Positions 50,127 to 61,167 of a DNA stretch of 64,000 nt are shown in pieces. A model generated the notes under the pieces. The model saw only the letters and a list, made by a program, of their open reading frames with translations. It was not told the origin of the DNA and made no database searches. Each line of letters opens with the position of its first letter. Position 1 is the first letter of the stretch. Both the position numbers and the translations under genes were made by a program. The DNA lies in NCBI GenBank assembly GCA_047495785.1, contig JBLDXI010000018.1, positions 372,001 through 436,000 of the forward strand. Reading direction: 5' to 3'. The stretch is from Lepidodermella squamata (Eukaryota > Gastrotricha).

Positions 50127-52014
50127 AAAATTCTTGCCGGATGATTTGTACAAACGTTGACCCTGCAAATTTAATCCGGAATCTTCTACGACCCCGCGTC
50201 CACTCTTCTCTCTACATCTCTCTCTTGTGTTGTGTCTTTCCGGTGCAGACTTCAGAATCAATCGGTTGAAAGAGCACGAAAAATGTAATTGGTGGTACAA
50301 TTAACATAATATAGCGAGATTTCCGACTCAACTTAAATTGCTTTACTTTTCACTTTTTCCCATGAAAATTGATAATTATTTTTCAATGTCGTTGTGCCTC
50401 TGCCTGGTGTCAAGTGCTAAAAACTCACGTACATATTAATTTGGTGACATTATTTTACCTGCTGGGTAGCTTTTTTGTATAGCCTCATGTTGCGATATAA
50501 TTTCAATTTAAGCTGAATGAAAATGGTCTGTTATTTCTTCGAATCCTCTTTGTTTTGCTGCAAATGTTTTTATCGACTGCGAGAATTGTTGTAATATTAT
50601 TTTGAAAATGCGTTACTATTTTTCATTCGGCGAAAACTTGTTGTTTCTTACTTTACTATGTGGCATGCACTTTTATTGCTGCGCTTCGTATGGCAAAAAA
50701 AACATTGTTGGAATAAAATTCTGAGTTCGACTTGACAGTTCAAGCGCGTTTTTTCAAGCGAGTCTATTAGCTGGGCAGAATTATGAATGAGAGGAAATAA
50801 GATCCGGATGAGTGCTGAAGCTACATGTATTGATTGCCTGATTACGTGAAGGGAGAGGCTCGCAGAATTACGAGCTCAACAAAGAGAAATCTCCATTCGA
50901 AAAGCTGGAAGAGACATTCATAAAATCGATAAAAGTGTGGGATTTCCTCTGCCTAAATGTTGCGCGACTCTTTGGCTTGACCATTCACGTCCGCTGCGAT
51001 TACAGAATGTAAAAAGAACTCCCTCCTCCGGAAACTCGAAATTTCGAGAATAAAAAACAACATGACTTGTGGAATTTCCGCCTTTCAGTCGAATCGCTTT
51101 TATAGCTGAAATCTGCGGTCTTCGGATTCAGCATTGAACAAAACAACTGAAGGCATGATTCCCCAGGGACCTCGCGAATCTATCGCGTGCGTCAAGAGCG
51201 CTTGAAAAAACGGCAACGTCATTTAAATCACGGCTAATCTCCCTCGGCGGTTATAAATAATAATAATAACAAGCCAAAATTACCACGCATTGAAATAAAA
51301 CACCCGCGACACATGATTCGTCCATTTTTTATTTCCGATTTTTTCAATAATTATATAATAATATTCATTATAGAAGATGATCGCGCACTTCCAAGTATAT
51401 ATAATAATCGATCGATCGATAAAACCTGATTGATTTAAAGATTTTCCAAACGTAACCAAAATCGATGTATTATTATATTACGTAATCGTACATGACAACT
51501 TGATGATGCGAGAATGAATGCTTGTTGTTTTGTATGTTTGGACACGTAAATTTTTACGAAAAAACGACGCACGAAGGCACGAAAACGGCGACTATGGACA
51601 CTCGCAGACAAATCACAACAATGATTCATTTTTCAACCTCATCCTAAGCTCTATTATCATCATATTTATCATGGACGGCGTTCGCTTCATCATCAAGTTT
51701 TTGTCATCATCTCATCACCTAGTTTAACAGACGTTGAAAAAAAGACGCGACTAAAAGACGTCAATTATAGCTTGTTAAGTAGCTTTTGGATACAAGAATA
51801 GATGAATATAGGTATTAATCTGGAGCCGCGCGCAGCATCATCGGACGATCGAAAAAGACTAGAACGCAACGCGAGTGAGAAAAATAAAAACAGCCGCGAT
51901 TGATTTGAAAATTATGTAAAAATCGAAGTTCGCTCGCCAACGCATTCGCTAGAATAGCAATAATAATAATAATAATAGTTATAATATTAATGGGAGACGT
52001 GTGTTAGAGTTGTC

Positions 52015-52015
52015 A

Positions 52016-52047
<32 letters not shown>

Positions 52048-52048
52048 T
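52015..52048. repeat. (GTC)n trinucleotide repeat
   Basis: About 11 perfect GTC/TCG units downstream of synaptotagmin. Confidence 0.9.
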
Positions 52049-52231
52049 TGCCTCTATCAGACTAATCAGCCGCGTTTTAATGAAAACGCGAACGTGGGCG
52101 GGGATGCCCGACAGGTGCGCATCGCGAACGAATGGTTTTAGCATTATTTTCTTATTAAACAGTATCATTATGCAAAAAATTGCGCAGGTAAAACAGGATA
52201 ACAACTCAAGCGATGATGATGATGAATAGAA

Positions 52232-52252
52232 GAGAGAGAGAGAGAGAGAGAA
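52232..52252. repeat. (GA)n dinucleotide repeat
   Basis: About 10 perfect GA units. Confidence 0.9.
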
Positions 52253-53151
52253 TTTCACGTAGCTATGAAGATGATGATGATTAGTCGCAAAAATATAAAA
52301 GAGAATACGTGATTACACCAGGTACATTCAGTATGTATGTGTTGTAGGGTCAAAACTCAGGGGTTCATGATGTTTAAGAGTTATCGATAATACACAAAAG
52401 GAGCTTCAGATTCTTCATCCGTCAATTATGACAAAATGCCGACGTAAAAACCGGGCTTTCACTTTTTACGTATTACATGATGTGATGTATAATATTCTTC
52501 TTCATGCTGAAGAACCTCGCTGCTGAAGTAGGGCGGGGCGGCGACGAGTACTTCTTAAGTGCTGATGTCTATCTCGCGAGAGAGGAAAAAACGGAGAGAG
52601 AGCGTGAGAATAATAATAATCCGATAGGCGACATCGCGCAGGGAAAAAACCGAAATCGATTGTGATGATGATTTTTTTCTAAAAGCACACAACAAAAGGA
52701 TTAGCGAGTCTCTTTTACAGTTTAGTAATATATAGGTTTAGTAGTATATATTCAAGGTAAATCGATCACAGGATGCTGCTCCTTCCCAATCAGTGATGTG
52801 AAAAGGTCAACGCAGAGTTATTCGATGTAATAATATGATAATGATAATAGCATGAGATCATGATGATGATGATGTGTTGTCACCTTCGGAATGGCGCGAG
52901 AAAAATCATCGTAAAAACCGGCTAGGCCCTAGTGTCTTAAATCGATTGACTGATTGATTCATAGATAGATCGTTTTTTTATACACAACAATTCAGACAAG
53001 AAATAGAACGAGTTTTGTATGTATGTATAACGAGAAGCTCAAAAAAGAATAAAACGCGAAGTTGGACGCGTAATAGTACTTGTTGTATGAGGCGGCGATG
53101 AAAGAGGGTTATGATAGGAGGAGGGTGTGCGGCGGTGGCGACGCGTCCCCG

Positions 53152-54519
53152 CTAGTCACCGCCCTCCTTCTCCTCGACCTCCTGCAGCGTGTGCCACTGC
53201 GCGATCGGGCGGCGCGGGTTCGCGAGCATGTCCTGCCAGTGGCGCAGCTCGGCACCCTGCGCGCCGTTGCCGACGACGATGCGGCCGATGGGGTCGGAGG
53301 TGCCGATGCGGTCGTAGTCGACGACGGTGATGATGAGCTGCGTGCGGTGGATCTGCTCGAAGGGCACTTCGAACGTGAACGACTCGTTGTAGTACGGGTT
53401 CAGCGTGCACATCTTGATGGTGGTCTTCTTTTTCTTCACCCGCTTGCCGTTTTGCATCAGGTAGATCTTGACGTACGGGTCTGACAGCCCGCCGACGTCC
53501 ATCTTCTTGAGGTTCTTCGCCTCGAGAATCACCACCGTCAGCTTACCGGATGTAGGGACGTAGCGCAGCGAGAAGCACAGGTCGCCCAGCTTCTGCTCCT
53601 GCTTGTCGAGGTCGGGCGGCCCGACGTCGCGCCACTCCTCGATCGTCGAGCCGAGGTCGACCGAGTTGAGGGCGACGTGCACCTGCCCGATCTGGTCGTG
53701 CTTCGAGAAGCGGTCAAAGTCGTAGATGGCCATGACGAGCGTTTTCGACGCCACCTCGTTGAACGGGATCTTGAACACGAACGTCTCGTCGAAGACGGGG
53801 TTCAGCGTTTTGCGGTGCACCTTCGTCTCGAACTTTTTCTTCTTGTCCGGCAGGATGTAGAGCTTGACGTATGGGTCCGACGTGCCGCCCATGTCCATGG
53901 CGGGCAGGTCCTGCGCCTGCACGACCGTCACCGACAGCTCGCCCTTCTGGATGTCGTAGTCCATCTTGAAGTTGAGCTTGCCGAGGTACTCCTGCTCCTT
54001 CTTCTCGCCCTCGGCCTCGCCCGTCTCGTTCGTCTCCATGTTGGCGGTGAGCAGCTGCGTGTCGGCGGCGCCCTTGCCGCCCATCGCAAGCGGGCCCATG
54101 TCCTTCATGTCCTTGTCGCCCTTCTTCTTGTCCTTCTTGAACAGCTTCGTGAAGAAGCGCTTGCACAAACAGAATATCACCAGCAGGATGAGCACGACCA
54201 CGCCGAGCACGATGGCGACGATCGCCCACATTGGAAGCGGAATTTTCTTCGCCACGTTCATCAGCTCCTTCTTCATTTTGTCGCCGGCGCCGGCGGCCGC
54301 CGACGTTGTCGCGCCCTTGCCGCCCTTACCGCCCGCCGACGGCTCCGGCCCTCCGTCGTCGCCCTCCTCGTCGTCGTCCATCGGCATCGTGGTCGTGAAG
54401 CGAGCGCCCGGCGCCCCCACCATGCGCGCCGTCGTCGCCGAGTTGTGCAGCACCCGCGCGCCCATGCCCGCCGAGCGGCGCACGATGTTCAGAAACACGG
54501 CCTCGTCGTCGACGCTCAT
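53152..54519 (-). CDS. SYT1: Synaptotagmin-1, calcium sensor of vesicle fusion
   Basis: 455 residues from ATG 54519 to TAG 53152 in one uninterrupted exon. An intravesicular N-terminus of about 96 residues is followed by one membrane helix (97-118, [20 protein letters not shown]) and a Cys/Lys-rich juxtamembrane stretch ([17 protein letters not shown]). C2A (about 180-300) keeps the calcium aspartates in [12 protein letters not shown] and [11 protein letters not shown]2B (about 312-440) keeps them in [12 protein letters not shown] and [10 protein letters not shown]2B also has the polybasic [11 protein letters not shown] patch and the family ending WHTLQ. The calcium-binding residues look complete, so this is a functional-type sensor. 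Tomosyn, another regulator of the same fusion step, lies 43 kb away on the other strand. The N-terminus is longer and more acidic than usual. Confidence 0.97.
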   Translation of the reverse strand: MSVDDEAVFLNIVRRSAGMGARVLHNSATTARMVGAPGARFTTTMPMDDDEEGDDGGPEPSAGGKGGKGATTSAAAGAGDKMKKELMNVAKKIPLPMWAIVAIVLGVVVLILLVIFCLCKRFFTKLFKKDKKKGDKDMKDMGPLAMGGKGAADTQLLTANMETNETGEAEGEKKEQEYLGKLNFKMDYDIQKGELSVTVVQAQDLPAMDMGGTSDPYVKLYILPDKKKKFETKVHRKTLNPVFDETFVFKIPFNEVASKTLVMAIYDFDRFSKHDQIGQVHVALNSVDLGSTIEEWRDVGPPDLDKQEQKLGDLCFSLRYVPTSGKLTVVILEAKNLKKMDVGGLSDPYVKIYLMQNGKRVKKKKTTIKMCTLNPYYNESFTFEVPFEQIHRTQLIITVVDYDRIGTSDPIGRIVVGNGAQGAELRHWQDMLANPRRPIAQWHTLQEVEEKEGGD

Positions 54520-57468
54520 TGCTGCTGCGGGCTCGATAGAAGCATAAAAGGTCGGTATAACAAAACCAAAACGTAGGTAGTAGGTAGTAGGTAGAAGGTA
54601 GGAAGGTATCTAAAAACGGCACGCGCTAGTTTCGATGTTCACACACTCGAAACGCGCTATTCACATAAAATTACAACCTAGAAAATACAAGAAGTAAAAA
54701 CAATGATATAACTATAGCGAAAATGTCAATAAAAAAGATTCGATGACAAAAAAACGCAGCAATCACGTGTTCGAACAAAGGCCTAATATTTACCCAGCAG
54801 CAGCAGCAGCAGGCTGAATAGGTATAATTTATTTATAATCAATAAAATGCGGTCACACGGACAAAAAGAGACAATTTTTTGAGCTAGAAGCCAAAATTTT
54901 CCAGTTCGGGTTTTAGATTGATGCTGCGATTGCGAACAAATCGAACTAATCGAAATTTTCCGATAAAATTGAAAGTTCAGTAAAAGATAGGAGGGTGGTT
55001 AAAAACCGGGGTTTCAATCAATTCGGGATTCTTCTAGTTTAAATTAGATAAAATTGGATTTGAAAAAGCGTTCCTGCTACCCAGAAACCGACGCCTGGCT
55101 TCCCGGTCAAAATTATGATCAACTTGATTGCTTACAAAACAGCCTAAAACAAGGTCAAACTGCCGTAGTATCGAGGTGAGGAATGCATTCTCGAGGAGCC
55201 AAGGACACAAAATTAATCGCAGACAACTAATTACGCATGACGACGTCTGAATGACTCATCGCGATCAAAAAAATCATGCTGGTGGTTGAAAATGATACCG
55301 GAAATTCGAATTTTTTCTGCTGAAGCGATGGCGATGAAAATTGCGGTATATGAATTTGTTTAATTATTTACGGGCGTTGGTGGCATTGCGTAATAAGGAG
55401 GGTCGCCATCAAAACGAACAGATGTGGGGGTGACAATAATAATAGCTGCTAGTTGGGCGACAACGGCGCCGGGAAGGCAGCCGGAAGGCGCGAAACTTGA
55501 AACGCTACAGGCTAGGCAAGCGTCGGAAACACCAAACAAGCAATCATCGTCGTCGTAATAAAACAATAACAACAACTACTCTCAGTTATTAAAGCGTTGC
55601 GTCGAGAAGTGGTCATCGTCATCGTCGTCATCTATCAGCAGTCATCATCGACTGATTTGATTTTCAGCCGAAATCTCGCGTTCTATCTCTCTCTATGCGT
55701 ATGCGTATGTGATAAAGTCAGAAAGCAGTCAGAGGAGTAAGAACCTATAAATATTGGCGATAATGATGATGAGTGTGGCGCGATTGTCGAAAAATAGCGA
55801 GTCGTCGTCGTCGTCATTTTCAGGCATATAAAAATGGGCTTATTTATAACTATACTATACTATTATTATTGTAGCGAGTATGAGATTCGATGCCTGCTGC
55901 AGCACGAGTGACATGGCGCTGCATGCCTGCATAAATTGACGACGACGACGACGGCGGCGAGGAAGAAGACGGGAAGAAATAAGACGAGCGAGCGAGCGAG
56001 TGAGCCAGCTGAGCCGAGCTGACTGCCTGCCGCCACACGACTAATATTAACGGAAAATAATAATGGCGCTAATAATATAATGGTAATAAAATGCTGCTGC
56101 TGCTGCCGAACCATGACTGCTGACTGACTGCAAAGAACGCGAGCGACATTTTCTGAAGAGCCGAGCCCGTGTTTGAAATGCAATAACGAAAAATGCAATA
56201 AGCGATATCGATCGATTGCTCGCATATACTCGCGTTTTTATTAGTATCGGCGCGCGAACCAACGAGCGAGCGAGCGGCTCAAAGTTGTAAATGCGCGCGC
56301 CTACTCGGCTATGCGTAAAGCAAATGCGACGGCGGTGAAAAAATCGATCACCCGCCACACACTAATAATAACAATAAATTATAGTACCGTGTGTGTGTGT
56401 GAGCGCGCGCGCGGGCGAGCGGTCGGCTGCTGTAATAATAATAATAATAATATATAAATTCCGCGCGAGCAGTGCAAATGCGGAAAAAATTCGTCGAGTG
56501 ATGAACCGGCGAAGAAAAAATTCGTAAATTGTAGCCGTCGTCTTATCGATCGATAGGCGCGCGCGCGCATAGAGGATATTACATCGCGATCGATGCGTGA
56601 CGAAAAACAAGCACTGGCGAAAAAAAGCTGATGTGACATCGATCGGCGGGCGCGGCTTTTCAGAATCAAACGCGCGCGCGCAGGTCTCATCGATTATTTG
56701 CAATTTATTTAATGCTATTAACACAGCCGCCCCTCATACATATAGCCGTTGTTATATTAGGAATACAGAAAATCCACCGAAAAATGAGTGCCGTTGTGCT
56801 TCGATTTTTTTTCATGCAACTTCTTAATCACAAATCGGCCCCCACTGAGACAGAGCGGAAGTCGATTATTATGACGAGTGGAGTTTCGAGGCCCAGGCGA
56901 AAAAAATTGCGACAAAGGTGGAGGAAAAACAAAGCACTCTTATCGCCTCTGCACACCTTGTCCCGATAAGGAAAACAACACACTTTAGTCAACTCATTAG
57001 TTAGTTGCCAGCGCACGGACACACTTGATGCATAAGTCAATAGAGGTTATCGAAATAATTGCGATAAAAACAGGTTTTTTTATAGCATCGTTTAAAAAAT
57101 AATGTAAGCCAAATCTGGATTCGAGGAATTTACGTGGCCTGCCCACAATATAAGAGTACTTTTTGAAGTAATGGGTAGGGCTGATCCAATTGATCGTTTT
57201 GCGATGCATAAACTGCTTAGGTAAATCAAGTTCTAGCTAATCTGATCCTGATTGACTAATGAGCTGCTGAAAATAACTGCCGAGCTGAAATCGATTTGTG
57301 ATCATCCTGCAGATTTCTATCTAATGTATGACTTCTAATTGTGAAAACAGAAGCCATCAGGCCAAATGATTAACGGAATTCTCGGGCTCGTGGATCGAAT
57401 CATGAATCAAAATGTCCAACTTCATCAGCAAAACACTACGAAAAAGCACCCCAAAATTGAACAAGAAT
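54520..57468. other. Gene-free upstream region of synaptotagmin
   Basis: About 2.9 kb without a supported gene. It contains a GTAGGTA tandem run (54573-54606) in the probable 5' UTR, CAG repeats near 54797-54815, GTC/CGT runs near 55800 and 55938, GT and GC runs near 56385-56415, AAT repeats near 56430-56450 and GCGC-rich spots near 56556 and 56670. It is probably the promoter and 5' UTR/intron region of synaptotagmin. Many open stretches here are low-complexity only. Confidence 0.5.
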
Positions 57469-57474
57469 TTTATT
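57469..57474 (-). terminator. Poly(A) signal of the 157-residue gene
   Basis: AATAAA on the minus strand, 46 bases after the stop codon. Confidence 0.6.
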
Positions 57475-57519
57475 CGAATGCGAAACTGATAAACTGTATA
57501 AAAACACAACAAAAGCGTT

Positions 57520-57993
57520 TCACGTTGGCTCTGGCGGCGGTGCTCGACGTTTGACACCTGGCTTCAGGAAACTGTGGCCCGGCAAACGCCTCGGAATTTG
57601 AGACCCTGCGCCAGCTTTGCTCGCAACATTCATTGGCGACGAAGTAACCGGTCGATTTATAAGAGCTCGCGTCGATTCCTCGAGGCTGGTTAGCCGGTTC
57701 ATTTCACTCTTCGCTAGCACGTTCAATGCTCTCGACAGAACGTCGATCTTCACATTCGTATCGCCCACTTCCGCACATGAAAAACTGCAGATTTTCGGTT
57801 TTGTCAAGTTAAGTTCCTGTTTCGAATCAATTTCAACGAGGCAACCTTCGCCTAGTTTGATTTCGTTGTCATTATTTATGACTGAATCAGGCCCGGTCAA
57901 CGAGTAAGTCGACGCATCCTTTGTCAGGTATAATGAACCGGAATGCTTTAAAAGCACACAAATGCCGTCATCTATGCGTACGACGATAGCCAT
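57520..57993 (-). CDS. Unrecognised 157-residue protein
   Basis: Single exon from ATG 57993 to TGA 57520. I chose this ATG because upstream codons have no other ATG and an acceptor-like TTTGCCAG ends ten bases before it. The first about 75 residues look like a small beta-rich domain (MAIVVRIDDGICVLLKHSGS, then LGEGCLVEIDSKQEL). A helical segment (DVLSRALNVLAKSEMNRLTS) follows, and the tail is basic and proline-rich, ending in KRRAPPPEPT. No signal peptide or membrane helix. The exon is GC-richer than its surroundings and is followed by a canonical poly(A) signal, which supports a real gene. No family recognised. Confidence 0.6.
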   Translation of the reverse strand: MAIVVRIDDGICVLLKHSGSLYLTKDASTYSLTGPDSVINNDNEIKLGEGCLVEIDSKQELNLTKPKICSFSCAEVGDTNVKIDVLSRALNVLAKSEMNRLTSLEESTRALINRPVTSSPMNVASKAGAGSQIPRRLPGHSFLKPGVKRRAPPPEPT

Positions 57994-60433
57994 GTAGGCG
58001 GCACTGGCAAACAACAACAAAAATAATAACAGAATGACCTAAAAATTAGGGGGAAATTCAACGTTAATTATTAATCAGGCGTGAATTACACGTGCGCAGT
58101 AAACAATCCGATTGTGTGTGTCAATCAACTTTTGTTTTCACTTCGCTCTTTTCGGATATGTATAAGCTATTTGTACGCAATTTCATCAGACACTGACAGC
58201 TTAAAAAGCATCGAACTATGATCGAGGTCTCTGCCGTGCTCTTTCATGCACATAAAATAAACAAGTCGAACCGGCATAGAGCAGTTGAGGCATGGACAGA
58301 CTCATGAGAAGCTGAGCAGCTGAAGTAAAAATGACAGCGCTATTTTTGAAAACTAACTGACGTGAAGCCGATAGTCCGAGTATCCCAAAGGTAACAAAAA
58401 ATATTGAGACAAGATCATCTTTTGTTAACTGTGATGCTTTGGCCACTACAGACTATAATTGAGTAGCCATTGAAGCGAAGTCGAGTTACCGATTTCGTAC
58501 ATCCGTCATTAGTTATAAAGCCATTTGATGCAGCAAAATTTAGGCCATTAGGGAAATAAATTATAGATTATAGGTACTGAGTTCCCATAATTTGACGGTA
58601 AAAAAATAGGTAGTGCTCACATACACGTGGGTACATGCTAATGCGCGAATACATCGGTACGAGGTCCAAACGGCAACGTATTTTGACTATTTTTTAAATT
58701 CAACTTCTGAGGTGATGGCCGGCAAATAAACCGGCAAACATCGGGAGTTAGCCTAATAACAGAAGGCCTTCACCTCAGCCTGATGCCTTCAGCTAAACTA
58801 GACTACAAAGCGACAACGCGCTTCATAGGAAATAGCCATTGAGTGGGTTGCTGAGGCATGGACGGCTACTGATTCCGAAAGGATGCGCTTGGCATTAGAT
58901 CAACTTATTCAATTTCATCAACTGCTATCAAAGATCTAAGAAGCTGGCTACCCACTCTCGATTCCTCCCACTCTAATGAAGACCCGACACCATCTGAGAC
59001 CGACATGTGGTGCCGAATCCCGCTCGAGTTTATCCAAGTTTTTCGCAAAAGGCTTTCAATCGACCTGTGGGTTTCCCCACCTCTCAACCATTGAGAGACA
59101 ACCATTGAGAGTCATGGCGGCCCACGTGTGCATCCTTTAGCGGCCTCTGCGGATACAACCGTGTCGTCTGCTCAGGTCAACGACGGTGTCACTACTTCAG
59201 CTTGTTAAGATATCCCACCAGAGGCTTCATGCTTATCAAGCCAAGAAGCAGAAGCCAAGAAGCAATAGTAAAACTAAGAAGGTTCAACAACTTTCCCTAA
59301 TGCCGCTTCTGAATCACTGCACATCTGATAAAAGAAAATCTGTCTTTAATAATGCTTGATGTACCCAAAAACATGTAGTTTTTGCGACCATTGCGACCAT
59401 AAAAGGAAAGGTACTTACATGCAATTATCATGAAGCGGTATATAAAACCTATTCTTCATTCTTCACCCAAACAGCCATGTCTTTTTGGAATATTTTTGCA
59501 TCGACGATGACTGCGGGCTCCAATTCTCATCAAGGGCTGGTATGAGATACGAGGCTGTAATGCATGGAGATATCATAGTTATCAGCCGCGAATGTGGAAA
59601 ACGGCGCCGCGACATATAAGAAATTCGAATTTACCGCCACATCCCATTAATTTTTCACCACCAACAAAGCATACAGTTATACCAAGAGCATTAATTGTTA
59701 AATAAAAACTAATTTGAGCAATTCATATTTAATTTTGAAATTCTTAATTTAATGAAGGGCTAGGCGGATGATGTCTCAGAGGGCTGATGATTTGTTTCCA
59801 CGATCATGACTCTCTGCCTCGCTGGAAGAAGGCACGAAACCAAGAAGATGGTTTTTCAGTGCCCCTGTTCCCATGCCCCTAATGACGAAGCGTCCGTTGA
59901 TCTAATCGAGCTTTTCGAGCAAAAAACGACGGTGAACCCCGGACACCCCACTCCGACAGTGTCACCCAAGATCGAACTCCCCTCCTTCCTCATCCGTGGC
60001 TCTAATACCGAACCGTCTGCGCGTAACCTCAAATTATCTGTGACATGCCTTCAACTTCATTCCAAGCCCAGTCCTTACGGCCTGCGGATTCCAAGCCCAG
60101 TTAAATCACCAGAATTGGTGTCAGGGTCTAACATCCATATATTTTATCCCTCGCTCTTCATCTCACCCACAGTGGATCCTTTTGCTTGGCAGGCACCAGC
60201 TCTTTTCTGTCTGCCTGACGCGAACGCAGGTCACGTCTGCGGAATGCGGAATCGATATCCTGGTTTTGCGTTTTGCTTAGTCTTATGTATATGTTATATT
60301 TCGAATGCATTAATCCTTCGCACTTCGCTTTATGCGCCCTGTGCCGCTCTTGCAACTTGCGATAATTCCATTTTACCCTCATAGTATTCATTTCCATTTT
60401 AGTGGTGTCACCTTCTTGTTTAAGGCCTTTGCA
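57994..60433. other. Intergenic region with decayed coding-like DNA
   Basis: 58216-58446 (minus) is open for about 75 codons with two hydrophobic stretches, but has a stop just upstream and no ATG near its start; it may be an exon of an unresolved small membrane protein. 58.7-59.3 kb and 59.8-60.4 kb have medium GC and open stretches broken by many stops, as in old mobile-element remains. A small direct duplication (ACCATTGAGAG twice) is at 59088-59112. An acceptor-like CCATTTTAG at 60394-60402 precedes the dCMP deaminase start. Confidence 0.4.
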
Positions 60434-61084
60434 ATGACTGAAAAGCGTGCCGATCACATTGAATGGGACGAATACTTTATGGCCGTCGCTGTGTTATCAG
60501 CTCGTCGTAGCAAAGATCCTTCAACACAGGTGAATTAAACTCGTCGCAATACCTCTTATCCCCTGCAGCTCTTGTGTCTCGTCTCTTGATTGTTTCAGGT
60601 TGGGGCATGTATAGTCAACGATGATAAGAAAATCGTCGGCATCGGGTACAACGGTATGCCGATCGGCTGCAGTGATGATGCGCTGCCGTGGGGTAAATGC
60701 GACGGAAATTGGCTTAATACAAAATACCCTTACGTCTGCCACGCCGAAATGAACGCAATTATGAACCGCAACTCGGCCGAGTTGAAGGGCTGCATCATGT
60801 ACACTGCGCTGTTCCCCTGCAACGAATGCGCTAAGCTTATAATTCAATCTGGCATCAAACACGTTATTTTCCTGTCAGACAAGAACGCACACAAGCCTGA
60901 ATACGAAGCGTCGAGGAAGTTGTTGAATCTCGCCGGGGTAACCTGCGAGTTGTTTAAATCCGAACGATCTCACATCAATTTGTTGTTCAACGTGCCTGGT
61001 TCTTACATGGAGAAGAAGACCGAGGAGGAGGAGGCTGATCAGGAGAATCTTGTTCAAAAGATCAAAGAAATCTCACACAATTGA
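60434..61084 (+). CDS. DCTD: Deoxycytidylate (dCMP) deaminase
   Basis: This converts dCMP to dUMP, the substrate of thymidylate synthase. Two exons join in frame: 60434-60529 and 60599-61084 (193 residues; human 178). The zinc site is complete: HAE at residues 80-82 ([10 protein letters not shown]) and PCNEC with cysteines 106 and 109. The family blocks [20 protein letters not shown] and [20 protein letters not shown] are present. The C-terminus has an acidic run (EEEEADQEN). The stop is only 83 bases from the CDK9 start on the same strand, and no AATAAA lies in that gap, which suggests a shared precursor transcript. Confidence 0.95.
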
Positions 61085-61167
61085 CACGTGTTGCTCATCT
61101 TTCCATTTTTGTTTTAATGAATTGTTTGACCGGTGCGAAACATTTGTAATGATAGATTGTTTTTAAT

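Larger units (their letters stand above)
50127..53151. other. Gene-free region 3' of synaptotagmin
   Basis: About 3 kb without a supported gene. It holds AAT runs (51253-51272, 51956-51976), GATC repeats near 51409-51420, a (GTC)n run at 52015-52048, a GA run at 52232-52252 and GATGAT runs near 52213 and 52860. The right part (52.5-53.1 kb) is probably the long 3' UTR of synaptotagmin. Confidence 0.6.

Noticed and set aside
53677-54576. 299-codon plus-strand frame opposite synaptotagmin
   Set aside because: Low-complexity His/Arg/Leu-rich shadow of the synaptotagmin exon.
58216-58446. Possible 76-residue two-helix membrane protein (minus)
   Set aside because: No ATG near the start and an in-frame stop just upstream; no partner exon found.
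59806-60384. 192-codon open frame before dCMP deaminase
   Set aside because: Composition is not protein-like as a whole, it has no motif, and it runs into the 5' region of DCTD; more likely decayed element DNA.
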